In this document: in pieces, positions 10,251-23,085 of the stretch
Position numbering within the stretch: the stretch's first letter is position 1
How the letters are laid out: each line of letters begins with the position of its first letter
Source: Vicia villosa
Taxonomy: Eukaryota > Streptophyta > Magnoliopsida > Fabales > Fabaceae
DNA: 64,000 nucleotides
Assembly (NCBI RefSeq): GCF_029867415.1
Contig: NC_081181.1
Location: forward strand, 70,280,144 to 70,344,143
Direction: 5' to 3'
Made by a program: the position numbers and the translations under genes
The notes under the pieces: generated by a model
Seen by the model: only the letters and a program-made list of their open reading frames with translations
Told to the model about the DNA's origin: nothing
The model's database searches: none

Positions 10251-12601
10251 TGTAACACCCTCTAAACCCCAAAACAAATATATTGCATAATCAGAGTAAA
10301 TTAGCATGCATTTCAAAAAGGGTGTCACATTTATTTCAAAAACCAAAACAAAAATGCACTTGGTCATGTTTATAACACGCATTTAAATTCATGTTTCATA
10401 TGCACATCACAGCGGAATAATTAATCATTTCAAAATGATACCAATAATTGAAATCTCATAATAGAAAACATGCATTAAAAAATTATGCACCAAAGGCCAG
10501 CCATCACATAATCTCAAATACATCAAAACATAAAAAGAGTATAACAAACATCTCCCAAAAGAAACATGAGTTCAAACATTTTCCCGTGTTACATAACCAG
10601 AGCATCACTCACTACCTAGAATAACAGATAAACAAGAACTAGTTCCACGACTAATCCTTGCAAGCAAAGCACCACTACTCCTCGGTACTTGAGCGATGTC
10701 GTATAAAACATCATTTCAACATAAGGGTGAGAATTAATATCATTATAGCAATATATAATATTAAGTAGTACAATACAAACATACATCATTAGAATTTATC
10801 ACACTTTATACATTGATGTATTCAACACTTTTTAAATGTAATTCACATGTTTATATATACACCATAGCTCAACAATTCAATATATCAAAGTAATCAATCA
10901 CAATTACCACCAATGTACCATTCACACAAATATCACACAAAGCACACGAAAATACATTTCACACCGACACAATTGACTCTAATGCGACTCTATGCAATAT
11001 TCATGTGGTACCAATTGTTATCCTTATAGGTATCACCGCGTCCATCTCCAATACAGATAACCGCAAAAAATAAGCTTGTCCCTTAAGCTTCAAAATCATC
11101 TCCAAGGTTTGGGACAAGTCACTAGTTTCCAAGAAACTAACGAACACTGCCTCTTCACACCGAATGAATGCATGTGAAAATACCAACAATCATATGCAAT
11201 TAAGACCATCTCCAAATCTTAATCATACAAGAATATATCACACCATTCATCACATATGAAATATCTCACCTTTTGCACAAACATACATATATCATGTTAT
11301 CAATTATATATGAAAACACCTTCATAGCACTCACCAAATTAACATATCACAATTAACATGTAGCAAACGAAGTTCAAAAATGTTAATCTCAACCAATTGC
11401 AATTCACAACATACATATACACAAAATTCAAGTGTTATATTCATACAAAGAATTACCTCAAAAGCCATCCAAACATATTCAGAAAGTTCCAAAAAATTTA
11501 TGACAATTCATGATAAATAAATAGTATACAAAATCCAGTTCAGTTTATAAAATATAAAACATTTCCTTCCAGACCTCGCTAAGCGAGCTATAGTTCGCTA
11601 AGCAAACTCACGAAAAAACAAGAAAATTATGCTTCAAACAGATTTTATTTTCCATGATTTTTACCAATGAACCCATCCAAACAACCATAGTTTATTAAAT
11701 AGAAGCGTTATAACATGTATTCATCATATATCATCAATTAATATCACCTTTTACACAAACATACATATATCATGTTATCAATAACATATGAAAACACCTT
11801 CATAGCACTCACCAAATTAACACATCACAATTAACATGTAGCAAAATAAGTTCAAAAATATTAATCTCAACCAATTGCAATTCACAACATACATATACAC
11901 AAAATTCAAGTGTTATGTCATACAAAGAATTGCCTTAAAAGCCATCCAAACATATTCATAAAGTTCTAGAAAATTCATGACAATTCATGATAAGTCAATA
12001 GCATACAAGATCGAGTTCAGTTCATAAAAATATAAAATATTTCCTTCCAGACCTCGCTAAGAGAACTCACAAAAAAACCCAGAAAATTCTACTTCAGACA
12101 GATTCTATTTTCCACGATTTTTATCAATGAAACATATCCAAACAACCATAATTCATGAAATATAAGCATTATAACATGTCTTCGTCATATAACATCAATT
12201 AATAACATCAAGACATGATTCAAGCATTAATTTCATGGATTCAAATCAAAATCTAACATTTCAAAACCTGGAAAATGAAATCCTCAAATCCTACACATGT
12301 TACTACCCATTACCTACATCATATACCCCATAATCATATAAAAAACCCACCCTTACCTTAGATGAAGTTCTCTTTCTAAGGTTGCCTCTTCTTTTTTCCC
12401 TTTCTCTTTTTTCTCCTCTTTTCCTCTCTTCTTCACTTCTCTTTCTAACTTACTATTTTCTCTTGTTTTGTTAAACTCTTACTAACATAATTCTCTTAAT
12501 GGACTTACTGACACATACCCCCACCTTTACTCTTCCTATTATCATTATTAGTCTCAATTAGTCATTCTATTATTATCACACCCAATAAATCAACACATAT
12601 A
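10251..12601 (-). mobile_element. Tekay-type LTR (a), minus sense, truncated in U3
   Basis: On the plus strand it starts TGTAACACCC, the complement of a GGGTGTTACA LTR end. The right part resembles the other Tekay LTRs: CCTTACCTTAGATGAAG (about 12354) followed by a pyrimidine-rich tract. It stops at 12601, where a different LTR begins, so the first about 150-200 bp of U3 are missing. A 478-bp period is present: about 11260-11737 is repeated at about 11738-12190. No ORF is convincing. The transcription sense (minus) is inferred from the comparison with the LTR at 62604. Confidence 0.62.
11260..12190. repeat. Direct duplication with 478-bp period in Tekay LTR (a)
   Basis: ACATACATATATCATGTTAT begins at 11281 and again at 11759. 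The following AAAACACCTTCATAGCACTC, CATCCAAACATATTCA and CTTCCAGACCTCGCTAAG recur in the same order. The second copy has point differences and a shortened CGCTAAGCG segment. Confidence 0.8.
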
Positions 12602-15600
12602 TGTAGCGGGGGAAAATTGAGATCAAAGTCATTGGATTGAATTGACTCATTATTTTAGTGAAAGTCGTCACCGCGCTTTATTGTTTTCAAAGGAAAAGGG
12701 AAAAGAGCGAAATAAAGCCCAGAGAAGTTTTTAAATTAAAAAATAATAAAAAGCATAGATCTTAGGTACGGAGATTGATTATGCAAGGGGAAGTTATTAA
12801 CACCCCTCACATCTGTGGTACTCCATAAGAACCTTTTTGTAAATCTGTGTTAAAAAGAAGATGTGTGAAAAAAGAGATTTTGTATTTGGTTTTAAAATTA
12901 TGATCAACAAGATGTTACATCTTGTGCCTACATACCTCCTCAGTGCAATGGAAAAGTCATAGCAAATGTAGTTCCACTTGAAAGAGAAATAAAATATTTT
13001 TGAAATAGAATAGATTCTTTTCATCATAAGAGAGAAAACTCAGCCAATCATTATTGAACATGATAATAGATGAATCCTTTGCATCACAAATAAAAGAAGG
13101 GTTCCAAATTGGATAAATAAGTATGCCTCTAACTCTCTCAAGTGGAAAAGAATCTATTATATCAATCAATATCAAGATCTTGGAGAATTACATATCCACC
13201 ATAACAATTACTCATGTATAAACTTTGAAAGAAGAACCATCAAGGGCAAAAGATCTTTACTAAAAGTTTTAAAAGAGTTTGCAAACATAAGAAGATTTTG
13301 AAATAGAGGGAGAAACTTTGAAAAATAAATAAGATGGGAGGAGATGAATGGACTATCCTAAAACATAAAATAAAAGCTAAAGACAAGAACAATCTAACCA
13401 AATAAGAAGCCAACACATGACATAAAGAAGTCAATGTAGAATTCTCATCCTTTAGATTTAACCTAGCCAAGAAAGCACAATACCAAGTACCAGATAAAAT
13501 AAGCCTTAGATGAATCATAGATCAAGCAAAGTCTTCAATGAATATAACATATTTATATGAGTAGCTTGCAATCAAAGCCTTGGAAATGCACCATAAGAAC
13601 TTAAGACAAAAATTGGCCAGAGTAGCAGCTGCATACAGAAGAATTCTCATTCACGATGCCTTGGAGTAAACCCCAAGGACTTCAGATAAATAATAGAACT
13701 CAAATAACTTGCACACAAAGAAAAACAACCTAATGCCTTGGAGTAAACTCCAAGGACTCTAGAATATTAACAGAATAAAGCCAAGGTATCAAAGTGTTAG
13801 TCCAATAGTCCATCCTCCAAGCTTAGGGTATAGTAATCAAAGTCCAAGTCCTTCTTAAGTCTTTTATGGTTCAAGTTTGGTTATTAATGTTTTAAGAACA
13901 AAATAAAAGTCCAAATGGACAAAAGAGAAGTTTATAAGCATAAACATGATAATGGATGATGAATGGTGAAATAAAGCATAAAATAAAATAAAAGATATAA
14001 TAAAGCAAAATAATAAGTATAAAAGTAAAGTTAGAAGTTAATGATTATTAGTTAATTGCCAAAGTGAATGATCGGCGATGATTGACTAATGAACTTAGGT
14101 CAAAGTTAATATAAACTCATTAGAGGATTAATAGAATCAAAACCTCTACACAACAAGTTTTCAAAGGTCTTGAACCAATTGTCAAATAATCAACCATCCT
14201 TGGGATTATAAACATAAGTTTAGGTCACGAATGATCATTTTCTGATACAGGACAAAATTTAGTGTTATGTTATGTAATTTCCAATTATCTTATATAGAAG
14301 TCACCCTACAACGAGGCCGATCAATAACAATTTACGTATTTAAAAATAAATTAGAGAAATGATATGTAAATCATTCTCCTAACATCTGCAACACATGTAA
14401 AATAACAATCAAAAACAAGATTGGGATTGAGATGAAGAGGGAGGGGAATGGATTGGAATTAAAATCAAGTGTTCAGATGAATTTCTTTTGATCATAATGA
14501 GATATCATCTCAATGATCCATCAGAGGAATGATAAAATCAAAGCTTCTACACAATGCATTCATCAAGACTTACACCCACAAATCAAAATAAAATAGATAA
14601 AGGGAGAAAATACATCCACAAAATATAATAAAAGGCAGAACCAAGAGATAAAAACCAATTTAAAGAAATAAAAAAGATTTTAAATGGTCAAATAATAAGA
14701 AATTATTGATGAAATACTTAAAGAGTATCATAACATCAAATAAATTTCAAACAAGACCATAATAAAATCAAAAAAGCAATATAAGATTTTTAGAAAAAGG
14801 TTTGGTAATTTTCAGAAACTTAAAACTTTTTAAAAATGACAAAAAATGTTTAATTAATTGAAATTTATTGATGAAATACTCAAAGGGTATCAAAACACCA
14901 GATAAAAATTCCAAAAAATAATCAGAGGTCCAACACAAGTCAACAAGTATTGACAAAATATTTTATAATTTTTAAAGGTCAGAAAACAATTTTAAACCAA
15001 TTAAAATAAATCTAACAAAGCAAAAAAACAAGAATAATAGTAAAATCAAAAATAAAAATATGAAAAAAATATAAAACAGAAAGAGAAAAATAAAAGAAAA
15101 TTTTAGCAAAAACTTTGGTATTTTTTTGGAATTAAAATGAAAGAGATATTAAGTTTTGAAGATAAAACAAAATTAACAAAAGAAAATAAAAACAAAAAAT
15201 GTGCACCATTGGATAATATCAAAACGCGTTAGTAAATAGATCCAAGAGATATGGCGCGTTATGCATATCATGGACATTAATGAATAAACCACAAGATCAC
15301 ATTTAAATCAGATTTTGAAAATAAGTGTGGCATTATTTCATTGGTTGAAAACGAACACGTTATCGTCTTCAACCTCCATCCACTCTGAAATCACATTCCA
15401 TGGATTGTAAAATTAGGAGCTCAGACTGGTGTTGTTAGATTCGTCTCTTCAAGAAGATCACAACCATGCCCTCGCGTCAAATTTATTTTTGTCATAGCAT
15501 ACTCAATTTGGAAAAAACCAGAGAAACAAAGTTTGAAAACTTGAAAACAGATGAAGCAAACGCATCCACTGTTGAAAATGAATGATGCTATGAGCATCAG

Positions 15601-16990
15601 AGAGTCAAGGGCTACATCGTAGCAAAATAATTGAGGTGAATTGGTGGAGACAACTACCTGTATAAGTTTAACTTTGAAGCTATGAAAGTGGAGTTTGTGA
15701 GCTTGATTCAAGGAGAGTTGAGATTTAATTCTTGCTCAGTTTGCTTTAGGAAGTAACAAGGAAAGACTGAATTTGAATCTCAATTTCATTGAGGGATGGT
15801 TTAAATAGGAGTAGAGGTTTCTTGGCTCTTCAAGCTTGGAAAATGACGAGGAGAGCTCCTCTATTTATATGAGAAATGAATGATGCAATGAGGATAAGGA
15901 ATTATTAATCAAATCATGCAAAACAAGTTAGATGTGATCATGCCAAACGTGTGACTTGAAATGCATCAAAAGGACCTCAAGCCAAGTGCAAAACTCATCA
16001 AAATACGTATGGGCATTTAGTTAAACATGTTTAACAATAAAACTTTGAATAATCCGACCAATAATCCAAATTTACTCATGGTAACCAGTCTAAATTGAAG
16101 CCAAAAATAGATTTCATGGAACTAACTTCAAACTTATGGTGCAAGTAATGTAGGAATCTTTATGATGCAATCTTGGACTCTTTGGAAAGCTGAGTGATCA
16201 AGCTTTACAATATGCTTGGAAAGGTTGCATTTGGTCAACTGCGCACAAAGATACAAGTCTCCAAAGTTGGTGACAAAAACTGCTTCAACACTTAGAAATT
16301 TTCGAAGTTTTTGACATCCATGAGTGCACAACTTTGAATCAGGCCTTCTTGCAATTGGCTCGTGCGTTTTCTATTTTTATTTGAGCCAAATACTCTTATA
16401 ATAAAGATGAACACAATTAAAAAATAATCACTTCCATATGTCTTATGAATTGAGAGATATGCCTTTGTCAACTTTGGCAAAAACAAGGCAATCTTGTGAG
16501 GTCATTTCATCAAACACCTTTATGTATGTCTTAAATGAGTACTTTAGAGCTTGAATGGATCAAAAGTCCCAACATGAAAGTTGTAGAGAATGGAAAATTA
16601 AGCTTATAGCCAAAATTTATTTAAGATAAAGTTAAAATTGAGTTATTTGGACTTGTGGTCAGTCTTGCACACATGATATGCCTTAAAACCTAGGCATCTT
16701 GAAATGTCCTATAATGTTTTCCTTTCTTTCATGGTCTTTCACTTAAATTATGGATATTCAAACATGGATTAAATTAGACTCACTCAAGATTACTATGCAA
16801 AAGAATGGCTTCAAAATGATAAAAAATGAGCAAGTTATGATCCTTTGAAGTGGACACACAATTCCTTGAATTTTCAAAGGAGGACCTATAATGTCTTTTC
16901 ACTTTTGATGACTTTCTTCACAAAATTTCCTCTTGACTTGTGAAGAGAAGTTGTTGATGATGTAAAGTAGAATAATTTGAAAAAATAAGC
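12602..16990 (-). mobile_element. Large Tat/Ogre-like LTR, minus sense (right edge approximate)
   Basis: The plus strand starts TGTAGCGGGGGAAAATTGAG and shares its first 500 bp in order with the R3 5' LTR at 40161 and the reverse of R4 (37748 downward): CACCGCGCTTTATT, the AAGGGGAA...CACCCCTC stem-loop, and a conserved AATTGATTGATATAAT-like segment. A minus-strand TATA (CATATAAATAGAGG) lies near 15860, so about 3.2 kb would be transcribed R-U5. The interior is AT-rich with no retained coding sequence. The left flank is a Tekay LTR rather than a primer-binding site, so this is a solo LTR or a 3' LTR remnant. The U3 end word was not found; the right boundary is a guess. Confidence 0.55.
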
Positions 16991-18592
16991 ACTCAACATG
17001 CATGTGGTGCCATTTATAGACAACACAGTTCCATCTTACTCTCTGATCCCTACCATTGGATCATATTCCCTCTTAGAACCAGAGCACACCAAAAATTGTT
17101 ACCATCACCATAGTTAACGCCTCACCAATTCCCACTAGAACAAACTACCCGCTCCTGATCTACACCATATGACCAAATCATAAAAAAACGAAATTGAAGT
17201 TCGTACACCATGAATGCATGACTCAATAACATGCACTTGAACACATGCACACATGCCCCCTCTTATGAACGTGCACAACACCAATAATACCAACAACATA
17301 ATCATGATAAGCAAAATATAAACATGAAATAATAATTAATCACAACAAATATCACCACCTCATTTATCATTTGCACCACACAACATAATTCATCACTTAA
17401 ATCATGTTAAAATTAATTAAGCATTACTAGTAATCAACCATAGACACCAAATAATACCCAACAATACTCTGAATCATCACACAACAGCAAAAACTAGAAT
17501 CGAAACTCAATTCCACACACTAGAGCTCATTACGCTCATTCTGGGTGCATGACGGATTACCCGTCCGAGTAATGACGCTCGTCATCGACTTAAAACATCA
17601 AAGCGTCACTTATGTGACCACTGGCTCCACAAACTGAGTATGGGCTCTATCACATCCTACCCTTCATGGTGATGACACCCACCATCGACTCAAAACACAT
17701 GGCGACCTAGTCTCCACGTTGGTGACGCCCAACACCTGCATCAAAAATGCAGAAACTCGTTTTCTGCCATTGGTGCCTTATAGGAGCTCCAATTTTTTGT
17801 TCTAATAACTCAAACCAGTCCAGAAAATTAACCAAATAATCATGCATAAATTACTACATGTTATTTCACACATTTAACACAATTAATCTAACAGTTCTTC
17901 ATATCAAGATTATGCATAAATCTTTAATCATCAACAATGGCTTATTTTCATCAATAATTCTAAAAACCAGAATTCATGCACGTATAATGGTACACAAAAT
18001 CACATCAAAATCAGCATATAACAACCAATATAATAACAAAATCAAATCATGTATTAGAACACCCAATCCCATTAGGGGTTAAGGATTCATCATTCTACCC
18101 TCATGCTTAAACACCCATTAATGAAGAAATTTCCCCTTACCTTGTTTTTCTAGCAGCAAAGGAATCTCACAACTGGGTTCTTCTTCTCCTACCTCTAGCT
18201 TCTTTGATCTCACTCTTTCCTCCTTGCCACTTTTCTTCTAAATTTACACATACTAATATATTATAGGTTAATTCTCTCTTAACCTTAAATATTAGGTTAA
18301 TCTAATTAAAAACCAGTTTCCACCCGTTAATCTCTCCTCTCACTCCTTTACACCATTATTCTATTAATTCGCAATTCAACCCCATCTTTTACTATTCTCT
18401 ATTTTCTTACTCTTTTATTTTAATTAATAACATACTAATATTCTAGATTTAATTTAGTTTTCTCCCTACACTCCACAATATAAACCATACACCCCAACAC
18501 ATATTTATTTAATTAAACCATAATAATTAAATAAAATGCACATAATATAAATAAATCATTAAAAATAATTATTCAAAAACTGGGATATTACA
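16991..18592 (-). mobile_element. Tekay-like LTR (b), minus sense (left edge approximate)
   Basis: It ends on the plus strand with GGGATATTACA (sense start TGTAATATCCC) at 18592. It carries the same promoter-side arrangement as LTRs (a) and (c): CCCTTACCTTG (about 18136), then pyrimidine-rich and AT-rich U3 sequence. The block 17540-17745 has GC-rich words (GACGCTCGTCATCGAC, GACACCCACCATCGAC). The left boundary with the Tat-like LTR is not resolved. Confidence 0.5.
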
Positions 18593-19132
18593 ACTTTGAG
18601 TTGCCATATACAATTTAGGCATCTAAGAATTTTTACAACTAGTTCCTCATTTGAAAATATTTTCCTAGATTTCTTATATGGCTTACGGTATGAGTAAATC
18701 ATATTTGCATTTAGTTAATGCTCTCTTAAGGTCTCATTTTGAAGAGTACATACTCATGGGTTAATATGCCCAACATTTCCTTCTTTACCTCAGTAGTTTT
18801 TACACGGCTAATTTGTAGGTTGTCACAAACTTCTTTTGTAGTATCGCAATGAGAAACTCGCAAAAATCCATCAAGACCGAAAGCGGTAGTGATGATAGCT
18901 TTCTCTTTCAAACCGTGCTGCATATTTTTTTATCATCTTTGGTATAATCTTTTTCAGTTTTGTTTTCTACAACACTATTAATTTTATGTGCATGAACAAA
19001 TGGACCTTCCTTCACAACTTTTCAAATGCCACGATTCATCCCTTCTATGAAAAACTTCATTTTCTTTTTCCACAAACTATACGCTTCTCCATTAAAGAAT
19101 GTAGGTTTGCTTAGTGAATAACTTGAAGTCAT
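18593..19132 (-). pseudogene. Ty1/copia gag fragment
   Basis: From ATG 19132 (minus) the peptide begins MTSSYSLSKPTFFNGEAYSLW and continues, with stops and frameshifts, to about 18726, where LISRV..TTEVKKEMLGILTHEYVLFKM-like sequence is read. The F-x-GE-x-Y-x-LWKKKM pattern and the downstream VKxxxxxxLTHEYxxFKM pattern are features of copia gag (UBN2-type). It lies directly downstream (minus sense) of a primer-binding site and LTR. The rest of the element is missing at the junction with the Tekay LTR at 18592. Confidence 0.68.
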
Positions 19133-19184
19133 ATTTCCTCCTAAGACAAATAGTCCTTAACAAGAGTTGGGCTCTGATTCCAAT

Positions 19185-20340
19185 TGTTAGACAGGTGACT
19201 ATAAGCATAAGAGGGAGGTGAGTTGTGGTATTTAAAATTCGCGATTAATTATATATTTTTCTCGATTAAACTTGAAATTGTGTAGTAGTTTCTTGAGAGT
19301 AAATAACATCGCAAATAAAATAGTAAAAATAAATAGCAAAATTTAAAGAGGATAAGGTTGGAGAGATTGCACCAGAGAGTCATACAGGTTTGACTGAACG
19401 ATGGTCTAGTCCTGTCCCTAAGAGATCTTTTTGAGAGTTTAACTATAAATTTTGAGCTTTTGAAGATTATGCCCACAAACCTTTATACTATCTGATCTTA
19501 AAACTTTTACAGGCTTATCCATAACCAAAGATAGCTTTTACCACGTACTAAGCTAACAAACCTTCTTAGAGATTTTATGGTTGATCTCAATAACCAAAGC
19601 ATAACTTTTTCCAGCAAAGCTCAATAAAACAAAACAGAGATTTTATGACTGGTTTATCTCACGAACCAAGCTCAATCTTCTCAAAAGTATCACACTCTCA
19701 AGAATTAAACAAACATCACATGAACTTACAAACTCTTCCTCACAAGCAAAATTTCACTCAAAAGAAATATGGAAACTTTAAGTGAAAATAAATATTTCTA
19801 GAAAGAGAATGAGATAAAATAGAGAGATAAATTTTAAAGAAAATGCAAAGCTTTGGAAAGTGACGTGAAATGAAGAGGAGGAAAGCCTCCTTTATATAGG
19901 AATTGGAAAAAATCAGAAGATGCGATAATCCATGGGAAAAATTGATGGGCTAATAGATTGGCACAATGCTCCAATAGATTGGAAAAGTTAATTTTATTCG
20001 ATTACCTTACCCAACATGAAAATATTTGATATAGAGTCGTTGTAGGTCATTAGGATGATGACTTAATTGTTTGGTTAATCGTTTATTAGGCCCTCTCAAA
20101 TCGATTGACATGACGTCCAAATCCACTGCCTGACTTAAAATTTTTTTCCAATCAATTGGCTTAAGTATCCAATCGATTAGTTAGATAAAAAAGCTTTAAA
20201 AATATATTTGACAACTTTGTAATGACTTGGCTTGGCCTAGAAAATAATTTTCAATATTAAAAACTTTTGTAAAAGATTTTTAAGGTGTGTGTGAGGGTTT
20301 AAGTTTCCTTAGTGCTTAGAAGTCAGCTCCTTACTTTTAC
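19185..20340 (-). mobile_element. Ty1/copia 5' LTR with primer-binding site, minus sense
   Basis: The LTR ends (sense) CCTGTCTAACA at 19185. The primer-binding site TGGAATCAGAGC follows on the minus strand at 19171-19182, one base from the initiator-Met-type TGGTATCAGAGC. A TATA box (TCCTATATAAAGGAGG, minus) lies near 19890. Pairs of AATNGATT words spaced 21-22 bp occupy 19952-20180. The right boundary near 20340 is approximate; the LTR start word was not identified. Confidence 0.6.
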
Positions 20341-20657
20341 CAAGCTCATGTCACTCAGACAAACATGACCTAACGAGCGGAATAATCATCTCATCAAATA
20401 AATGGTAAAATCAGATGATTCTCATACATCATCCACCATGTCTCGATGCATTTAAGACAATCTCTATCTCTTAAACTACACAATCACATCTTTCCAACAT
20501 TGCACAATATACACAACATGACTTCAATGCCAAACAATGCATCACTCAACACACATCATTCAATCACATGTATTCAATTCTAGCATAATCATTATTCAAT
20601 CCACATCTCGAAACATACACATTTAAATGATCATTATCAACAAGACACATTAAAATA

Positions 20658-20713
<56 letters not shown>

Positions 20714-21678
20714 CCCAACATATCATGGATATCACATCACTTAACACATCTATGAATATTAGTCACAAGTCATTAATTCATAATGCATACATAAGTAAGT
20801 CACATGTTATCCATATTTTAAAATCAAAATTAAACCATTCAACATCAACCAACTCTATTCTATCATATAGATAATCTCATTAGCTTCCTAACGCTTCAAA
20901 CGGCGCATAAAACGGAGTTACGGATCAAAAGTTATGGTCTTTACAAAATCTGCCAAAAATTGGATGCTGCCAGCGGGTTTGCTCAGGTCGACCCTGGCTT
21001 CTGTATAGGTCGACCTATGCTGCGTAAAAACCCAAAAATCACAATTTTCCTTCCCCATTCAACTCATACAACAACCACTAACCCTCATACAATTTATACA
21101 TCAATTGAAAGCAAATTTAGCACACATATAAGGTTCCTAACCATGGGTCATCCATACAACACATTGAACATGAACAAATCACAAAATCCAATTGATTTCA
21201 CATAAAATGTTAGGGTTCATACATTTTCATGGGATTTCAAAGATTGAAGAGAATCACACAAACACATACATTACCCAATCATATAAACTATTAGAACTTG
21301 GATTCTAACTCTTACCTCTAGCTCTTAATCCACCCTCTTCAAGGATCTACTTCCTCTTTTACTTTCTCCCCTTCTCTTCTCTATGCCTATTTTCTCTTCT
21401 CTTCGCTTCTTTCTATCTAATTTAGGTTAACTCATAAAATTCTCTTCTAACTCTCATTATCTCATTGGGCTTAACCCATCCACTATTCTCATTTCTATTT
21501 CCACTAAGCCCAATAGCTAATTCTAATATAATTCTACAAATTATTAATTAGCTAAATAACATATTACCACACAATTAAATAATTATCACTCAAACAATAA
21601 TTAAATAAGATACAAAAATAATACCAATTATCAAATAATCCTAATTAAATAAAATCTAATAAAAAATAGGGTGTTACA
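20341..21678 (-). mobile_element. Tekay-type 3' LTR (c), minus sense, left end missing
   Basis: The plus strand ends GGGTGTTACA at 21678 (sense start TGTAACACCC). It is followed by ACTCTCTCCCACTTAAAAG (21679-21697), the reverse of a purine-rich polypurine tract, so this is the 3' LTR of the polyprotein fragment at 21699-22935. It contains CTTACCTCTAGCTC (about 21313) and the AGGTCGACC pair at 20985 and 21007. A (TA)n run at 20659-20709 interrupts it. The GGGTGTTACA counterpart of the LTR 3' end is absent; the copia LTR adjoins instead. Confidence 0.65.
20659..20709. repeat. (TA)n microsatellite
   Basis: About 25 uninterrupted TA units within the Tekay LTR (c). Confidence 0.97.
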
Positions 21679-21698
21679 ACTCTCTCCCACTTAAAAGA

Positions 21699-22935
21699 TT
21701 TTCGGCCTCGAAAATTACCTCAAACAAACAACTCCGGATACGATTCCTTCATCTTATCCTCGAGTTCCCAAGTGATATTACCATCGGCTAGGGGTGTTCA
21801 AATCCAAATAAAAACCGCAAACCGATAAAAAAAATCAAAAATAGCAAAAAACCGAAGTTTATTTGATGTGTTTGGATGCCATTTTTTGAGAACCGCACAG
21901 TTCGGATTGGATTTCTGATTGATTTTTCAAAATCGATCCAAACCAAACCGAACCGCATGTATATGTATTTTGTACTTATTTATTTTTTATTAGTATGATA
22001 TGTTACATAAATTTATTATTATATGATAATTAATTTTTTTATCTTACCTATTAGTTTAGTTTAATCTATTTATTTTTATTATTTTATTCATTTCAACTAT
22101 AATCGATCATTTTCATTTTATAATATTAACTTTTAATATACTATATGATATATATTATATCAAATCTATAATTTATTAGTATTTTTATAATATTAATAAA
22201 AATATAATTTGTAATTTGGATATCCAAAAACCGATCCAAATTAAACCGCATTAAATTGGATCAGATTGGATTGGATTTTTTTAACATATCATCCAAAACC
22301 AAACCAAACCGCAAGTAAATTTATTTTTGGATCGGATGAATTTTTGCCTTAAAACCGATCCAAACCGAACCGCGAACACCCCTACCATCGGCGACTCCAC
22401 CCCATATCACTTTCACCAAAGCAATCTCCTTACCACGAAGCTTCTTCACCTCTCGATCTTCAATTCGCATAGGTGATGTATCAATCGTCAAATTATCTCT
22501 CACTTGAACATCATCTAATTGAACAACATGTGATGGATCCGCAATGTACCTCCTCAATTGAGACACATGGAATACATCATGCAAATTAGAAAGCGACGGT
22601 GGCAATGCAATCCGATATGCCACTTCACCTACTCTCTCCGAAATCTGATAAGGACCAATGAATCGCGGTGTCAACTTACGCGACTTCAAAGCTCTACCAA
22701 CACCCGTTATTGGCGTAACTCGAAGAAACACATGTTCATCCTTCTCAAACTCAAAAGCATTCCTCCTATTATCATGATAACTCTTCTGACGACTTTGAGA
22801 AGCCTTCATCTTCTCTTGAATCATCTTAATCTTATCCGTAGTTTCTTGAATTAACTCGGGTCCAACCATAACACTCTCTCCAGATTCATATCAACACAAA
22901 GGAGTTCTACACCTTCTACCATAAAGAGCTTTATA
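21699..22935 (-). pseudogene. Tekay/Del chromovirus polyprotein C-terminus, split by a hAT element
   Basis: The minus strand encodes the end of integrase: ALYGRR near 22920, a GPY/F module (LTPRFIGPYQISERVGEVAY), then NLHDVFHVSQLRRYIADPSH and a chromodomain-like tail (KLRGKEIALVKVIWGG). The reading runs 22869 down to about 22385. The last chromodomain strand and the end of the protein continue at 21788 downward, on the other side of a 596-bp hAT insertion. Upstream it stops at about 22935, where an unrelated GC-rich repeat begins; RT and most of integrase are gone. One stop lies between ALYGRR and the longest open part. Clade assignment rests on the GPY/F plus chromodomain order and the TGTAACACCC LTR. 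Confidence 0.82.
21789..22384. mobile_element. hAT-type non-autonomous element in the chromodomain
   Basis: The 596-bp element has perfect 11-bp terminal inverted repeats, TAGGGGTGTTC and its complement, and identical 8-bp target duplications CCATCGGC at 21781-21788 and 22385-22392. The ends are rich in AAACCG/CGGTTT words; the middle is AT-rich. It has no transposase. Removing it with one duplication restores an uninterrupted chromodomain frame. Confidence 0.92.
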
Positions 22936-23085
22936 TATAAGCGGGTGTGATTTCAGGTTTCGGGTGCGGGTTTCACACTACCCAAACCCGCACCCGAACC
23001 CAGTCAACTCGGGTTTTCACCCGTTGACTCGGGTTCGGGTGCGGGTGGGCCCTGCGGGTTTGGGTCTGCTTACCATCCCTATTTG
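22936..23085. mobile_element. GC-rich repeat remnant, possibly one end of a hAT element
   Basis: It is dense in CGGGTT/AACCCG words with self-complementary stretches (CGGGTTTGGGT, ACCCAAACCCG, GCGGGTGGGC). It ends GCTTACCATCCCTA, the complement of a TAGGGATGGTAAGC end, which resembles hAT termini. A matching left end was not found, so this is partial. It marks the truncation of the Tekay polyprotein. Confidence 0.4.

Noticed and set aside
10251..18592. One Tekay LTR split by the large LTR at 12602
   Set aside because: Both sides (10251-12601 and 16991-18592) contain their own copy of the CTTACCTT promoter-side region, so they are two LTRs rather than halves of one; no shared target duplication was found.
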